Source: an uncultured bacterium (GTDB lineage: Bacteria > Bacillota > Clostridia > Lachnospirales > Lachnospiraceae). From it: a stretch of DNA of 64,000 nt. Below the pieces are notes generated by a model. The model made no database searches. It had not been told where the DNA came from and saw nothing but the letters and a program-made list of their open reading frames with translations. The DNA is taken from contig CAMTMP010000016.1 of assembly GCA_947073545.1 (NCBI GenBank), positions 16,786 through 80,785 on the forward strand. The letters run 5' to 3'. The translations under genes and the position numbers were made by a program. Shown here piece by piece: positions 17,430 to 27,200 of the stretch (the stretch's first letter is position 1; every line of letters begins with the position of its first letter).

Positions 17430-18410
17430 TCATAAAAGCTGGTTTCCGCAGTTACCGCAGAACTTAGATCCCGTAGTCGGCGTGCCACAGTTCGGGCAGA
17501 ACTTCGGCCCCTGTCCGCCCTGCGCTGCCGGCTGTCCCTGCATCTGAGGCGTCCCATTCTGACCGCCCATATTCATCTGGTTCACCATCTGCTGTCCGAT
17601 CGCCATACCCATCTGTAAGCCGACCATATCGGAAGCCATGCCCGCGCCGCTTCCGCCGCCCTTTCCCATGGAATCCGCCGCCGCCATCTGGGTGTACTTA
17701 TTCATATCGCCCACCATAGACTGTGCCGCCGCCTTCTCCTGCATCTTTCTGATCTCTTCCGGATAGGAAAAGCTCTCGATCGTAAAGCCTGAAATCGCGA
17801 TGCCCAGTGTCCGCATATCCGCGTCCAGCTCGCTCTCAATGCCCTTGGCGATATTTCTCGCATCCGCCTGCAGGTTGAACATGTCCCTGCCCTCTTTGCT
17901 GATCCAGCTCATCAGAAGCTGGTCAAGGCTCGCAATGATGCGCTCTTTCACGTCTCCCACGGTATAAGTCTGTCTGATGCCTGCGAGCTTTTCAATCAGC
18001 ACATCGTGCGCCGCCACTCTGCAGTTGAACGCGCCGAAAGCACGGATCGGCATACCGCCGGGAAGTCCTGGCGCAGGCAGATTGATTGCGTTTTTCGTGC
18101 CCCACTTTACCAAAAGCTCCTTCGTGTTGATAAAGAGCACTTCCGCGCGAAGCGGTGTGCTGAATCCGAATTTAAAACTCTTTAACGTTGTGAGGAAAGG
18201 AATAATATCGGACTCGATATCATAGTCGCCGTCCTCCACGAAAATACCTTCCACCCTGCCGTTATACAGGAAAATCGCATCCTGCCCCGGACGGATAATC
18301 AGACGGGAGCCTTTCTTGATCTCCTGATTCTGAAACTTATAAAACAAAACGCCCTCGCCGTTCTCATTCCACTCGATCACGCTTGAAAACTGATTCTTTA
18401 AAAATCCCAT
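17430..18410 (-). CDS. SPFH-domain protein with C-terminal zinc ribbon (YdjI-like)
   Basis: 326 residues. It starts MGFLKNQFSSVIEWNENGEGVLFYKF, the pattern of the YdjI/virion-core-protein-like SPFH family, with the band-7-like domain to about residue 220 and a Met/Gly/Gln-rich linker. The C-terminus is a zinc ribbon, CPNCG ... CGNCG. GGAGGG lies 5 bases before the ATG. In Bacillus the relative YdjI is recruited to membranes and works with phage-shock-like (LiaH/PspA) systems; a role in envelope stress here is inference. It overlaps nothing and is followed at 159 bases by pcrA. Confidence 0.8.
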   Translation of the reverse strand: MGFLKNQFSSVIEWNENGEGVLFYKFQNQEIKKGSRLIIRPGQDAIFLYNGRVEGIFVEDGDYDIESDIIPFLTTLKSFKFGFSTPLRAEVLFINTKELLVKWGTKNAINLPAPGLPGGMPIRAFGAFNCRVAAHDVLIEKLAGIRQTYTVGDVKERIIASLDQLLMSWISKEGRDMFNLQADARNIAKGIESELDADMRTLGIAISGFTIESFSYPEEIRKMQEKAAAQSMVGDMNKYTQMAAADSMGKGGGSGAGMASDMVGLQMGMAIGQQMVNQMNMGGQNGTPQMQGQPAAQGGQGPKFCPNCGTPTTGSKFCGNCGNQLL

Positions 18411-18476
18411 TTTACCCTCCGTTTTCTATGAAAAATCTCTACCCTATGTCCAGTATATCTCATATTCCATAAAGTT

Positions 18477-19961
18477 TCAATTCCTGCTCTGATTAAGCTG
18501 CTTTGCCTGATCGCTTAGACTGTCCACCAGACTGTCCACTTCTCCCACTATCTTCGTGTTGTTCTCGCTCACCCGGAATGTCTCCTGCGAATGCGCGGAC
18601 ACCTCCTGCATAATCGCCGAAATCGTTTGAATGCTCTCCACAATCACCCTGTTTGCCTCCGCAAGCTGTTTCACGGAACTGTCCAGCCGCCTGCTCTGTT
18701 CATCCACCTGATCGGTGTCAGCCGCAATCTTCTCAAAGCCGTCAGCCGCCTGCACCGCCGATTCACTCTGCCTGCGGTTACTCTCCTGCAATTCCTCCAC
18801 CGTACTGGCAGCGATCCTTAGTTTATCGGAAACACTGCGGATCACATCTGTGATATTCACCGTTGCACCCTGCGTCTGGTTCGCCAGATTGGAAATCTCC
18901 GACGCCACCACGGCAAATCCCCTGCCCGCTTCTCCGGCGCGCGCAGCCTCAATGCTTGCATTCAAGGCGAGCAGGCTGGTCTTGCTTGCCACACTTGTAA
19001 TCATATCTATAATGGTCTGCATATTGGACGTGTGCTCCGCCAGCGTCTTCATTTCTGCCACTGCCTGCGCCGCCGCCTTCTCCGAATGCTCCATCTGCGT
19101 TGTCAATATCTGCAGGTTCTCCCTGCCAAGCTGCACGCTGCCTTTCGTCTCTGCCATGTGCTGCGTGATCACTCCCATCACGTCCACCATCTGGCCGATA
19201 TGGCTCTGAATCTCCTCTGTCTTCCCAAGCTGATTCTGAACGGACTGCGCCGCCTCATTGGTGCCGGAAGAAACCTCCTGCATGGCGTTTCTTGTCTCCG
19301 ATACCGCACTCCCCAGCTCGCGCATCTGTCCCGCCACATCCAGAATGCCCTCTGACATCTGACCGGATATCCGCATTACCTTTTCAAGCAGGCCGGAAAC
19401 GTTATCTTTCTCCTGATCCAGCTCTGCCAGTTTAACCGCATTGATTTTTGCCAGCGTCTTTGTAGACAGTCTGAGGAAAACCGCCGCAAGCAGAAGAAGC
19501 GCCATACGTATTTCATAAGTCGCCATATCCTCGGCCTTAATGCCGCCGGATGCGCCCTGCCATCCCAAAAACACCAGATTGATGGCAACGCCTGCCCCGC
19601 CCACCCATGCGCAGAGCTTCACGTCAGAATATAAAATAATTACTAAATAAAGCGGTATAATATAAGTAAAAGCAATCATATTGACCGTAGTAAACACCAC
19701 GAAAAGATAAAACAGACTATAACTCACACTTATCACATATTTCAGCCTTTCGTCCGAAGGCTTCTGTCTGTAAAGAAAAAACTCAAGCGCCACCGGCAAA
19801 ATCGCAATCAGCGAAAACACTGCATAATATCCCATGGTTCTGCTGCCCTTCAGCACCTCGACCAGATAGGCGGCCTCCAGCACTGCGACAATCACCGTAT
19901 GGCAGGCAATGGCCATTTTATTCATCGCTCTCGCCCCGTCAAACACACTATTCTTTCCCAT
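18477..19961 (-). CDS. Methyl-accepting chemotaxis protein with multi-pass N-terminus
   Basis: 494 residues. About six membrane helices fill residues 15-175, with no extracellular sensor and no recognisable HAMP; this resembles the class of MCPs with integral-membrane sensory domains. The signalling hairpin tip reads [19 protein letters not shown], with [12 protein letters not shown] following, and long flanking coiled coils. The start has GGAGGG 8 bases upstream. Its signal is unknown; it could couple to chemotaxis or to another Che-like pathway, whose genes are not in this window. Confidence 0.88.
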   Translation of the reverse strand: MGKNSVFDGARAMNKMAIACHTVIVAVLEAAYLVEVLKGSRTMGYYAVFSLIAILPVALEFFLYRQKPSDERLKYVISVSYSLFYLFVVFTTVNMIAFTYIIPLYLVIILYSDVKLCAWVGGAGVAINLVFLGWQGASGGIKAEDMATYEIRMALLLLAAVFLRLSTKTLAKINAVKLAELDQEKDNVSGLLEKVMRISGQMSEGILDVAGQMRELGSAVSETRNAMQEVSSGTNEAAQSVQNQLGKTEEIQSHIGQMVDVMGVITQHMAETKGSVQLGRENLQILTTQMEHSEKAAAQAVAEMKTLAEHTSNMQTIIDMITSVASKTSLLALNASIEAARAGEAGRGFAVVASEISNLANQTQGATVNITDVIRSVSDKLRIAASTVEELQESNRRQSESAVQAADGFEKIAADTDQVDEQSRRLDSSVKQLAEANRVIVESIQTISAIMQEVSAHSQETFRVSENNTKIVGEVDSLVDSLSDQAKQLNQSRN

Positions 19962-20003
19962 GCTCCGTACCCTCCGTATGTATAAAAATGCAAATTATGG
20001 ATT

Positions 20004-20032
20004 AGTATAGCATACCGTTTGTACGGCGACAA
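20004..20032 (-). promoter_or_regulatory. SigA-type promoter of the chemoreceptor gene
   Basis: On the minus strand, TTGTCG (20032-20027), a 17-base spacer and TATACT (20009-20004), about 43 bases upstream of the start codon. Confidence 0.6.
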
Positions 20033-20136
20033 TACCCCTGCGCGCGTCTTCCCTCTATATGGTACACTCTGTCATTTTTGGGGTATACTTTGCAATAGTT
20101 AGTTAACATAATATATGACTGTCGTGGCAAAATCCG

Positions 20137-20997
20137 CTAGTTCACCCCGATCACAATTCCTACTATAATAATAGCGGCGCAGAAGAGCTTATGCGTGGTG
20201 TTCTTTTCCTTAAACAGAAACCGCCCGGCGAGAATCGTCACCACACAGCCCGCCTGCTTTAAGAGCGTCATCATGGTTACGCGGCTTCCCTCCATACCGT
20301 TTGCCACAAAGAGCGCCCTGTCCGCAACCACGATCAGCAGACTCAAGAGCCACACCCACTTATTGCAGACCGCCTGGCGCCAGTTCACCGGCGTACGGGA
20401 AATGAGAATAAAAAGCAGATAAAACAGCGTCAGAAACAGCAGATACCAAAACTGAAGCTGGGAGCTTGTGATATCCCGCATCAAAATCTTGTCAAGCAGT
20501 CCCGAAACCGCATTCAGCAGGCAGGATGCAAAGGCCATCACCACATACTTGATCTCCACGGACTCCCCCGCACACTTCGCCGCATCCCGCACGCTCTTCG
20601 GATGATACTTTAATAAAAGAAGCCCGGCCGACACGAGCAGCAGGCCCACCACCTGCAATGTACCGAGCGCCTCCTGCAGCACGATGACACCCAGCATGGT
20701 CGCAAAGAGCACCCGGGACAGATCCAGCACACCGTACAGGCTGATCGGCATCCTTTTGATGGCGCGAAAACTGCACATCCAAGCCTGAAAAATGACGAAA
20801 GATTTCATGGCAATATAGAAATAGAAGCGCGGTTCCACCCCCATTGACACACCGGCAGACGGAAGAACCATCGCAAAAGACAGAAAAGTGTACATAAACA
20901 ATACCTCTATGGTAGAGTTTTCCTCCAAAGCCTTTTTCTTGACGATCTCCCGCACGCCCTTTAAGACGCCGTACAGTAAAACCAGCCAGATCCACAT
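20137..20997 (-). CDS. EamA-family (DMT) transporter
   Basis: 286 residues with about ten hydrophobic helices in two repeated halves, the plan of drug/metabolite transporters. The first half ends near residue 130 (GLLLVSAGLLLLKY) and the second has TMMTLLKQAGCVVTILAGRFLFKEK near the C-terminus, both typical EamA endings. AGGAGG lies 7 bases before the ATG. Substrate cannot be inferred; neighbouring genes give no clue. Confidence 0.82.
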   Translation of the reverse strand: MWIWLVLLYGVLKGVREIVKKKALEENSTIEVLFMYTFLSFAMVLPSAGVSMGVEPRFYFYIAMKSFVIFQAWMCSFRAIKRMPISLYGVLDLSRVLFATMLGVIVLQEALGTLQVVGLLLVSAGLLLLKYHPKSVRDAAKCAGESVEIKYVVMAFASCLLNAVSGLLDKILMRDITSSQLQFWYLLFLTLFYLLFILISRTPVNWRQAVCNKWVWLLSLLIVVADRALFVANGMEGSRVTMMTLLKQAGCVVTILAGRFLFKEKNTTHKLFCAAIIIVGIVIGVN

Positions 20998-21039
20998 TTC
21001 TTTCGTACCCTCCTGCCGACATGAATAAACGGTACAGAC

Positions 21040-21068
21040 TTTACACTTCCCATCAAAATGGCTATAAT
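21040..21068 (+). promoter_or_regulatory. SigA-type promoter of the 54-residue protein
   Basis: TTTACA at 21040-21045, 17-base spacer, TATAAT at 21063-21068; the start codon follows at 21117. Confidence 0.8.
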
Positions 21069-21116
21069 AAAATTGATACAGTCGATAGAAACCACAAACA
21101 GAAAGCAGGTGATTCT

Positions 21117-21281
21117 ATGCCAAGTGATAAGGAAATGATCAACAACCTCATTGATTATTATACCAATCTGCAGCGTATCAAAAAATCAGATGACTCCGAA
21201 AAAGAACTTGATTATCAGATCAAGATACTGAAAGCCAAGCTGGAATCGTTCGGTATCATTACAACAGAATTAGACCTGTAA
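21117..21281 (+). CDS. Conserved small coiled-coil protein, 54 residues
   Basis: The ATG at 21117 has AGGTGA about 5 bases upstream and follows a strong promoter, so I prefer it to the more upstream in-frame ATG at 21021, which overlaps the promoter. The product is highly charged and helical (MPSDKEMINNLIDYYTNL ... KELDYQIKILKAKLESFGI), likely a short coiled coil. I remember similar short proteins from Lachnospiraceae but know no function. It is transcribed alone: promoter before and terminator after. Confidence 0.72.
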   Translation: MPSDKEMINNLIDYYTNLQRIKKSDDSEKELDYQIKILKAKLESFGIITTELDL

Positions 21282-21312
21282 ATGAATATCCCTGATGCTG
21301 ATGTGCGAAAAA

Positions 21313-21352
21313 AAGGAAAACCATGAATATTTCTGGTTTTCCTTCTCTTTTC
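21313..21352 (+). terminator. Intrinsic terminator of the 54-residue protein gene
   Basis: AAGGAAAACCA pairs with TGGTTTTCCTT (11 bp, perfect) around a 10-base loop, followed by CTCTTTTCTT. Confidence 0.8.
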
Positions 21353-21362
21353 TTATCAGATA

Positions 21363-21433
21363 AGCAGGCGAGGGGAATCGAACCCCCCTCCCAAGCTTGG
21401 GAAGCTTGTATTCTACCGATGAACTACGCCTGC
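21363..21433 (-). tRNA. tRNA-Gly(CCC)
   Basis: On the minus strand the acceptor stem GCAGGCG pairs with CGCCTGC, the D arm is GTTC..GAAT, the anticodon stem is CAAGC/GCTTG with loop TTCCCAA (anticodon CCC), and the T arm is GGGGG-TTCGATT-CCCCT. The 71-base gene has a 4-base variable loop as usual for glycine tRNAs, and CCA is not encoded. Confidence 0.93.
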
Positions 21434-21560
21434 AAACTTATGACTTAATCAGTATACCATTTTATCTCCAAAAAGAAAAGCACTTTTTTTTCTTCCGCAT
21501 AGACTATAGTAAAATGTCTTTTATGGATTGCCCGAAAAAAACGGCAATCCGAGGAGGAAC

Positions 21561-22574
21561 ATGAAAAAAACAGGCAGCATATTACTTGCGGCGCTTCTGC
21601 TTATGGGCGTCCTCTGGGGCTGCGGCAGCAAGCCCGGCGAAAGCGCTCCCGCCTCTTCCGGCAAAACGCCCGTGGTATTAAACGAGGTGGCCCACTCCAT
21701 CTTCTACGCGCCCATGTACGTGGCTATTGAGGAGGGATATTTTGCCGACGAGGGCATCGACTTAACCCTGATTACAGGCTTCGGCGCCGACAAGACGATG
21801 ACCGCGCTCCTGACAGGAGAGGCCGATATCGGCTTTATGGGCAGCGAGAGCACGATCTACACCTACAAGGAAGGCGCATCCGACTACGCGGTGAACTTCG
21901 CGCAGCTCACCCAGCGCGCCGGCAATTTCCTCGTGTCCAGAGAACCCATTGAAAACTTCACATGGGATATGTTAATCGGCAAAGACGTGCTGGGCGGCCG
22001 GGCAGGCGGTATGCCCGAAATGGTATTCGAGTACATTTTAAAGAAGAACAATATCGACCCCGCAAACGACCTTTCCATCGACCAGAGCATCGACTTTGGC
22101 TCCACTGCTGCCGCATTTTCCGGCGGGCAGGGGGATTTTTCGGTTGAATTTGAACCCCATGCCACCTCCTTAGAAGCCAAAGGCGACGGCTATGTAGTTG
22201 CCTCTCTCGGCGAAGATTCCGGCTATGTTCCCTACACCGCCTTCTCCGCCAGAAAGAGCTATATGGAGAAAAATCCTGCTGTGATCGAGTCCTTCACCCG
22301 CGCCCTGCAAAAGGGCATGGACTATGTGCAGACCCACACGCCGGCGGAAATCGCCAAAGTGATCTCTCCCCAGTTTGCGGAGACGGATCTTGCCACCATA
22401 GAAACAATCATCAAAAGATATGCCGCACAGGACACTTGGAAATCAGATCTTGTCTTCTCAGAAGACAGTTTCACCCTTCTGGAGAATATTCTGGAGGAGG
22501 CTGGGGAACTGGACGGCAGAGTGCCCTACTCAGATCTGGTAGACACCTCCTTCGCCAAAAAAGTCTTACAGTAA
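21561..22574 (+). CDS. NMT1/SsuA-type ABC substrate-binding lipoprotein
   Basis: 337 residues. The signal peptide ends in a lipobox (LLMGVLWGC) near residue 21, so the protein is predicted to be lipid-anchored. The mature part reads VLNEVAHSIFYAPMYVAIEEGYFADEGIDLTLI, typical of SsuA/ThiY/NMT1-like binding proteins, with GADKTMTALLTGEADIGFMG. I choose ATG at 21561 because GGAGG lies 4 bases upstream; the frame opens earlier at 21528. Ligand could be a thiamine precursor, sulfonate or similar; no permease or ATPase gene is adjacent on either side, which is unusual. Confidence 0.8.
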   Translation: MKKTGSILLAALLLMGVLWGCGSKPGESAPASSGKTPVVLNEVAHSIFYAPMYVAIEEGYFADEGIDLTLITGFGADKTMTALLTGEADIGFMGSESTIYTYKEGASDYAVNFAQLTQRAGNFLVSREPIENFTWDMLIGKDVLGGRAGGMPEMVFEYILKKNNIDPANDLSIDQSIDFGSTAAAFSGGQGDFSVEFEPHATSLEAKGDGYVVASLGEDSGYVPYTAFSARKSYMEKNPAVIESFTRALQKGMDYVQTHTPAEIAKVISPQFAETDLATIETIIKRYAAQDTWKSDLVFSEDSFTLLENILEEAGELDGRVPYSDLVDTSFAKKVLQ

Positions 22575-22604
22575 CCTTAACCCGTACGGCTCCATATACA
22601 GAGA

Positions 22605-22636
22605 TAACGCCCGGCTCATCCGCCGGGCGTTATTTA
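22605..22636. terminator. Bidirectional terminator between lipoprotein and Hpt genes
   Basis: TAACGCCCGGC pairs with GCCGGGCGTTA (11 bp) around a six-base loop, followed by TTTATATTTT. The convergent Hpt gene ends 12 bases farther on. Confidence 0.85.
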
Positions 22637-22647
22637 TATTTTGTAAA

Positions 22648-23022
22648 CTAATTTTCTCCCAAAAGTTCTTTCAGGGCGTCCACCACAAACTGGTACTGCG
22701 TCAGCATCTCCTCCACGCCCACTTCCATCACCGAATAGTTTTCTTCATTCACCGCCGTCTCCTGCTCTGCGGCAAGCTGTGACAGATAAGTGGCTCCTAT
22801 GGAACGCATGGCATTTTTCAGCCCGTGCACCTCGATGCGGTAGCGCTCAAGATCTTTCTTTTCATAAACACTCCGAATCAGAGGGATTTTTTCCTTTCCC
22901 TCCTCCATGGCGGCCCAGAGCACTTCCATGTAGATCTCCTCTTCTCCTCCGCACAGTCTGATGCCTTCCTTCACGTCAAAGCCTTTGACTGTCAGATCCT
23001 CAAACGACCGAATCATTCCCAT
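22648..23022 (-). CDS. Stand-alone Hpt-domain phosphotransfer protein
   Basis: 124 residues, all helical. The phosphorylatable His is in the motif HGLKNAMRSIGA (about residues 65-76), with the H-x-x-K-x-x pattern of Hpt domains. The ATG at 23022 is one base after the DUF1836 stop, and AGGAGG within that gene's end serves as its ribosome site, so the two are translationally coupled. The large hybrid histidine kinase at 24259-27396 has two receiver domains and no Hpt of its own, so this is a possible partner; that is inference from proximity only. Confidence 0.78.
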   Translation of the reverse strand: MGMIRSFEDLTVKGFDVKEGIRLCGGEEEIYMEVLWAAMEEGKEKIPLIRSVYEKKDLERYRIEVHGLKNAMRSIGATYLSQLAAEQETAVNEENYSVMEVGVEEMLTQYQFVVDALKELLGEN

Positions 23023-23023
23023 T

Positions 23024-23662
23024 TTACTCTTCCTCCTGCATCTTTCCCTTTTTTCTTGTATCTTTGCCGCGTTTGTCCGTAATGCCGTCGATCATTTTCT
23101 CGATCAACAGCTTTTTGACATAAACGTCAAAGCTTAACATGCAGATAAAGGAGAAAATTTTCAGAAATTCCCGATCCTCCGCAGGTGCCTCCTCAAAGGT
23201 GTTCTGGGCAATTCGAAATTTTTCATCCACATCTGCCTTTAAGACATCCCTCTGTTCCCGCTCCAATCCGAATACCTCTTCATATACACGGGAAAGATCA
23301 TACGTCTCGCCGTTCTTAAAATAGCGGTCTTTGATCGGCGCTAAAAGCTCCTGAATATCGCTGATCGACAATATCCCTTTATAATAGTAGATAAAAATCA
23401 GAAGAAGCACATGATCCTTTGCGTATTTTTTCTTGAATGGCGGCGGAAGAAGATCATTCTTCGTATAATTATTAATCATCGTCTTTGTCAGAATCTTGTC
23501 GGAAGCCGGATCTCTTGTCGTATTTCTCAGCTGGGTCTCCATGAAAGTTGTCACCTGATCCATATAGAGATCGATATCAGGAATATCCTCCGCCCTGATA
23601 TATTTGATCCTGTCCAGACTTTCCTGAATGCTGTTTAGCAAATCCTCTATATTGATTGTCAT
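23024..23662 (-). CDS. DUF1836 protein
   Basis: 212 residues. The family recognised by the segment KILTKTMINNYTKNDLLPPP with the following KKYAKDHVLLLIFIYYYKG, which resembles a MerR-like winged helix in its first half. DUF1836 proteins are frequent in Firmicutes and likely bind DNA, but no target is known. The ATG at 23662 has GGAAGG 8 bases upstream; a GTG nine bases earlier is in frame. It is translationally coupled to the Hpt gene downstream, and divergent from yerC. Confidence 0.72.
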   Translation of the reverse strand: MTINIEDLLNSIQESLDRIKYIRAEDIPDIDLYMDQVTTFMETQLRNTTRDPASDKILTKTMINNYTKNDLLPPPFKKKYAKDHVLLLIFIYYYKGILSISDIQELLAPIKDRYFKNGETYDLSRVYEEVFGLEREQRDVLKADVDEKFRIAQNTFEEAPAEDREFLKIFSFICMLSFDVYVKKLLIEKMIDGITDKRGKDTRKKGKMQEEE

Positions 23663-23850
23663 TCTCCACACCTTCCGCCTTCCTCTTTTTTCTATTATAT
23701 ATTTTTCATTTGGTCATGACAAGTATTTTATCTCGTTGAAAAACAGACCGGCTGTTTACAAAAAGCCACGGCTGTGATATATTTTTACATAAAGATTGTA
23801 AAGTTTTAACGCGTGAAAGCAAAGCCTTTCAGATGCGGAATGGAGGACCT

Positions 23851-24138
23851 ATGAATAAAAAACTCAAAACCGACGCTGTTGACCATCTGTTTCAGGCTGT
23901 ACTCTGTCTGCAGACACAGGAAGAATGCTATGATTTCTTTGAGGATCTTTGCACCGTGAACGAACTTTTGTCTCTCTCCCAGCGCTTTGAGGTGGCATCC
24001 ATGCTGAAACAGCATAAAACATATCTTGAAATTGCGGAAAAAACCGGTGCGTCGACCGCCACCATCAGCCGCGTAAACCGCTCCCTGAATTACGGAAACG
24101 ACGGATACGATCTGATCTTTGACCGCCTCGGTTCCTGA
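23851..24138 (+). CDS. YerC/TrpR-like DNA-binding protein
   Basis: 95 residues with the Trp-repressor-like fold of YerC/YecD: VDHLFQAVLCLQTQEECYDFFEDLCTV near the N-terminus, then the helix-turn-helix TYLEIAEKTGASTATISRVNRSL (about residues 60-82). The ATG at 23851 has GGAGG 4 bases upstream; an earlier in-frame ATG at 23833 lies before that site. In Bacillus YerC is nucleoid-related and essentially uncharacterised. Transcribed rightwards, ahead of the hybrid kinase. Confidence 0.85.
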   Translation: MNKKLKTDAVDHLFQAVLCLQTQEECYDFFEDLCTVNELLSLSQRFEVASMLKQHKTYLEIAEKTGASTATISRVNRSLNYGNDGYDLIFDRLGS

Positions 24139-24187
24139 AACCATATAATTTTTCATATACGAAATTTTCTGCAAAACCTTTCCCATA

Positions 24188-24216
24188 TTGACACAATTTT
24201 GCAGGCTTGTTAGAAT
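24188..24216 (+). promoter_or_regulatory. SigA-type promoter of the hybrid kinase
   Basis: TTGACA at 24188-24193, 17-base spacer, TAGAAT at 24211-24216; start codon at 24259. Confidence 0.8.
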
Positions 24217-24258
24217 GAAAAGAGCAAATAAAATTTGAATGGGCAGGTGGAAACAGAT

Positions 24259-27200
24259 ATGTATACTTGTAGTCTCCATATTTATTTCGCAGGACATCCA
24301 AGCCACGCTTTGGACGTGATTAAAAAGATGCCCTCTCTTGAACATTTTACCCATAATTTTTCCGAAAGTGACGAAGCGGATGTTTCTCTGTCCGCAAAGG
24401 CGGACGTCATTATAGTCGATCTGTCCCGTATAGACATGCAGTCCGCACTGCAAATTTTACTGCCGAACCGCAAAAAGGACTCGGAAGTTATTTTTCTCGC
24501 GGACAAAAAGCAGATGCAGCTTCTCTGTACAAATCCGGCATTAAAGGATATCGCAGACATCTGGATTATGCCCATGTCTGACGAGGAGCTCCGCTTCCGT
24601 TTTCAAAGATGGCAGCAAACCGCTCAGATGCGTAAGGATTTCTGGGAAACCAGCCACTTCCTTGAAGCTACGATCAACAATATTCCCAATCTGGTCTGGT
24701 ATAAGGACAAGAACGGCGTCCATGAAAAGGTGAACACCAGCTTCTGTCAGGCCGTCAACAAGACCAAGCAGCAGGTAGAAGGACAACGTCACGCCTATAT
24801 CTGGGACGTGGAGGAGGATGACCCCGCCTGTATCGAATCCGAGCATCGGGTTATGAGCATGCGGCAGACCTTTGTGTCCGAGGAAACCATTATGGCCGGT
24901 GAGGAGACCAGAACCCTGATGTGCTACAAGTCTCCCCTCTACAACTGTGACGGCACCGTTATGGGAACCGTCGGCGTGGGCGTGGACGTAACGCAGGAGC
25001 GCGCCTATGAACAGGAAATCATCAGAAAGAACAAGACACTTGAAACCATCCTGGCCACCATCGACTGCGGCGTGATGAATCACAGCCTGAAGGATTCGCG
25101 TATTGTGAACATAAACAGAGCCGCTCTCAAAATTCTCGGCTATGAAACACCGGATGAAGTGATGGCGGACGGCTTTGACATCATTGCCGATTCCGTGATG
25201 GAGGAAGACAAGGATCATCTCCGTAACAGCATCAGAATGCTTAAAGAAGCCGGGGATACCGTCAATGTGGAGTACCGCGTGCAGCATAAAGACGGTGAAA
25301 TTCTCCACGTTATGGGAAACATTAAGCTCTACGAGGAAAACGGAGAGCTCTTTTGCCAGCGGTTCCTTTTGGACGTCACCGAGCAGAAACAGCAGGAAAG
25401 AAAAAATGCGAGACAGCAGATGGAGCTTGTGCAGGCCTTAAGCCGGGACTTCACGCTCGTGTGCTTCGTAGAGCCGGATACCGGCATGGTTGTTCCGGTC
25501 CGCACCGGCAGGCATGAACCGGAAAGTATTTTTGAAAATAAAATCTCCTTAAAAGACAGCATGGAGAAATACATAGAAGAGTTGGTCTATGAAGAGGATC
25601 GCGAAACCATGCGGCACGCCGTCTCTCTGGACACGCTGACGGAAGAGCTGAACGCCAAACAGGTATACTCCGTCAATTACCGCAAGCAGGTTGACGGGCA
25701 GCTTATCTATTTCCAAATGAAGGCCGTGAGCGCAGGCGTAGATGACGGCAGCCGCGGTATCGTTCTCGGATTCCGGAGTGTGGATGCGGATATCCGAAGA
25801 GAGATGGAACAGAACACGCTGCTGGAAACCGCTCTCTCCCAAGCTAACCGGGCAAGTAAAGCAAAAAGCGTATTTTTATCGAATATGTCCCACGATATCC
25901 GGACCCCGATGAACGCCATTGTAGGCTTTACAAATCTGGCGATCACGCATATCGAGCAGACTGATCTTGTCTCGGAATATCTGAAAAAAATTCAGACCTC
26001 AGGCAATCATCTGCTGAGTCTGATTAACGACATACTGGATATGAGCCATATCGAGAGCGGGAAGATCCATTTGGAGGAAAAGCTCTGCAGTCTTCCCGAA
26101 ATTCTACACGGGCTTCGCAATATTTTGCAGGCGGACATCCACGCCAAGCAGCTTGAACTGCATATCGATACGGTGGATGTTGTGGACGAAGCCATTTACT
26201 GTGATAAGCTCCGCCTCAATCAGGTGCTTTTAAATCTGTTAAGCAACGCCGTGAAGTACACCGGGGCAGGCGGCCATGTCAGTATGCGCATCACGGAAAA
26301 ACCGGACGCTCCCGCCGGATATGCCAACTACGTCTTTTCTATAAAAGACACCGGAATCGGCATGAGCCCGGAGTTTGTCGCGCGCATTTTCGAGCCCTTT
26401 GAGCGGGAACGCAACAGCACCATCAGCAAAATTCAGGGAACCGGACTCGGCATGGCCATCACAAAAAATATCGTAGATATGATGAACGGCTCCATTTCCG
26501 TTACAAGCGAGCCGGACGTAGGCACCGAGTTTACCGTTTCCTTCGCGTTCCGTCTGCACGAGGAAAAGAGAGAACCGATCCTCCTGCCAGAGTTAAAAGA
26601 CTGCAAGGCTCTGGTGGTGGACGACGATTTCAACACATGTGACAGCGTTTCTTATATGCTGGGACAGCTCGGTATACAGGCCGAATGGACGCTGTCCGGC
26701 AAGGAGGCTGTACTTCGCAGCCATCAGGCCATTATGAGAAACACAAGCTACTCTGTGTATATTATAGACTGGCTGCTGCCTGACATGAACGGTGTCGAGG
26801 TGGCAAGAAGAATCCGAAAAGAAACCGGCGGAAATGTGCCTGTGATCATTCTGACCGCCTATGACTGGTCCGATATCGAAGCGGAGGCAAAGGAGGCCGG
26901 CGTTACGGCATTCTGTAATAAACCGCTGTTCCTATCGGAATTAAGTTCCTGTCTCCAATCCGTGCTTCAGCCAAAGTCTCAGGAATCGGAAGCCGACGAA
27001 GTAGACATCAGTTCCCGCCGGACCGGACGGATTCTGCTGGCGGAAGATGTGGAAATGAATCAGGAACTCGCCGTGGCAATTTTGGAAAATGCAGGTTTCC
27101 TCGTAGATGTGGCGGACAACGGCCAGATTGCATTAGAAATGTTAAAAAAATCGGAATCGGGCTGCTATCAGGCTATTTTGATGGATATCCAGATGCCCGT

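Noticed and set aside
20040..20130. Possible riboswitch upstream of the EamA or MCP genes
   Set aside because: No conserved aptamer blocks are visible; the MCP promoter occupies the region.
24541..25308. 255-codon minus-strand frame inside the hybrid kinase
   Set aside because: His/Gly/Val-rich shadow of the kinase PAS region; no ribosome site.
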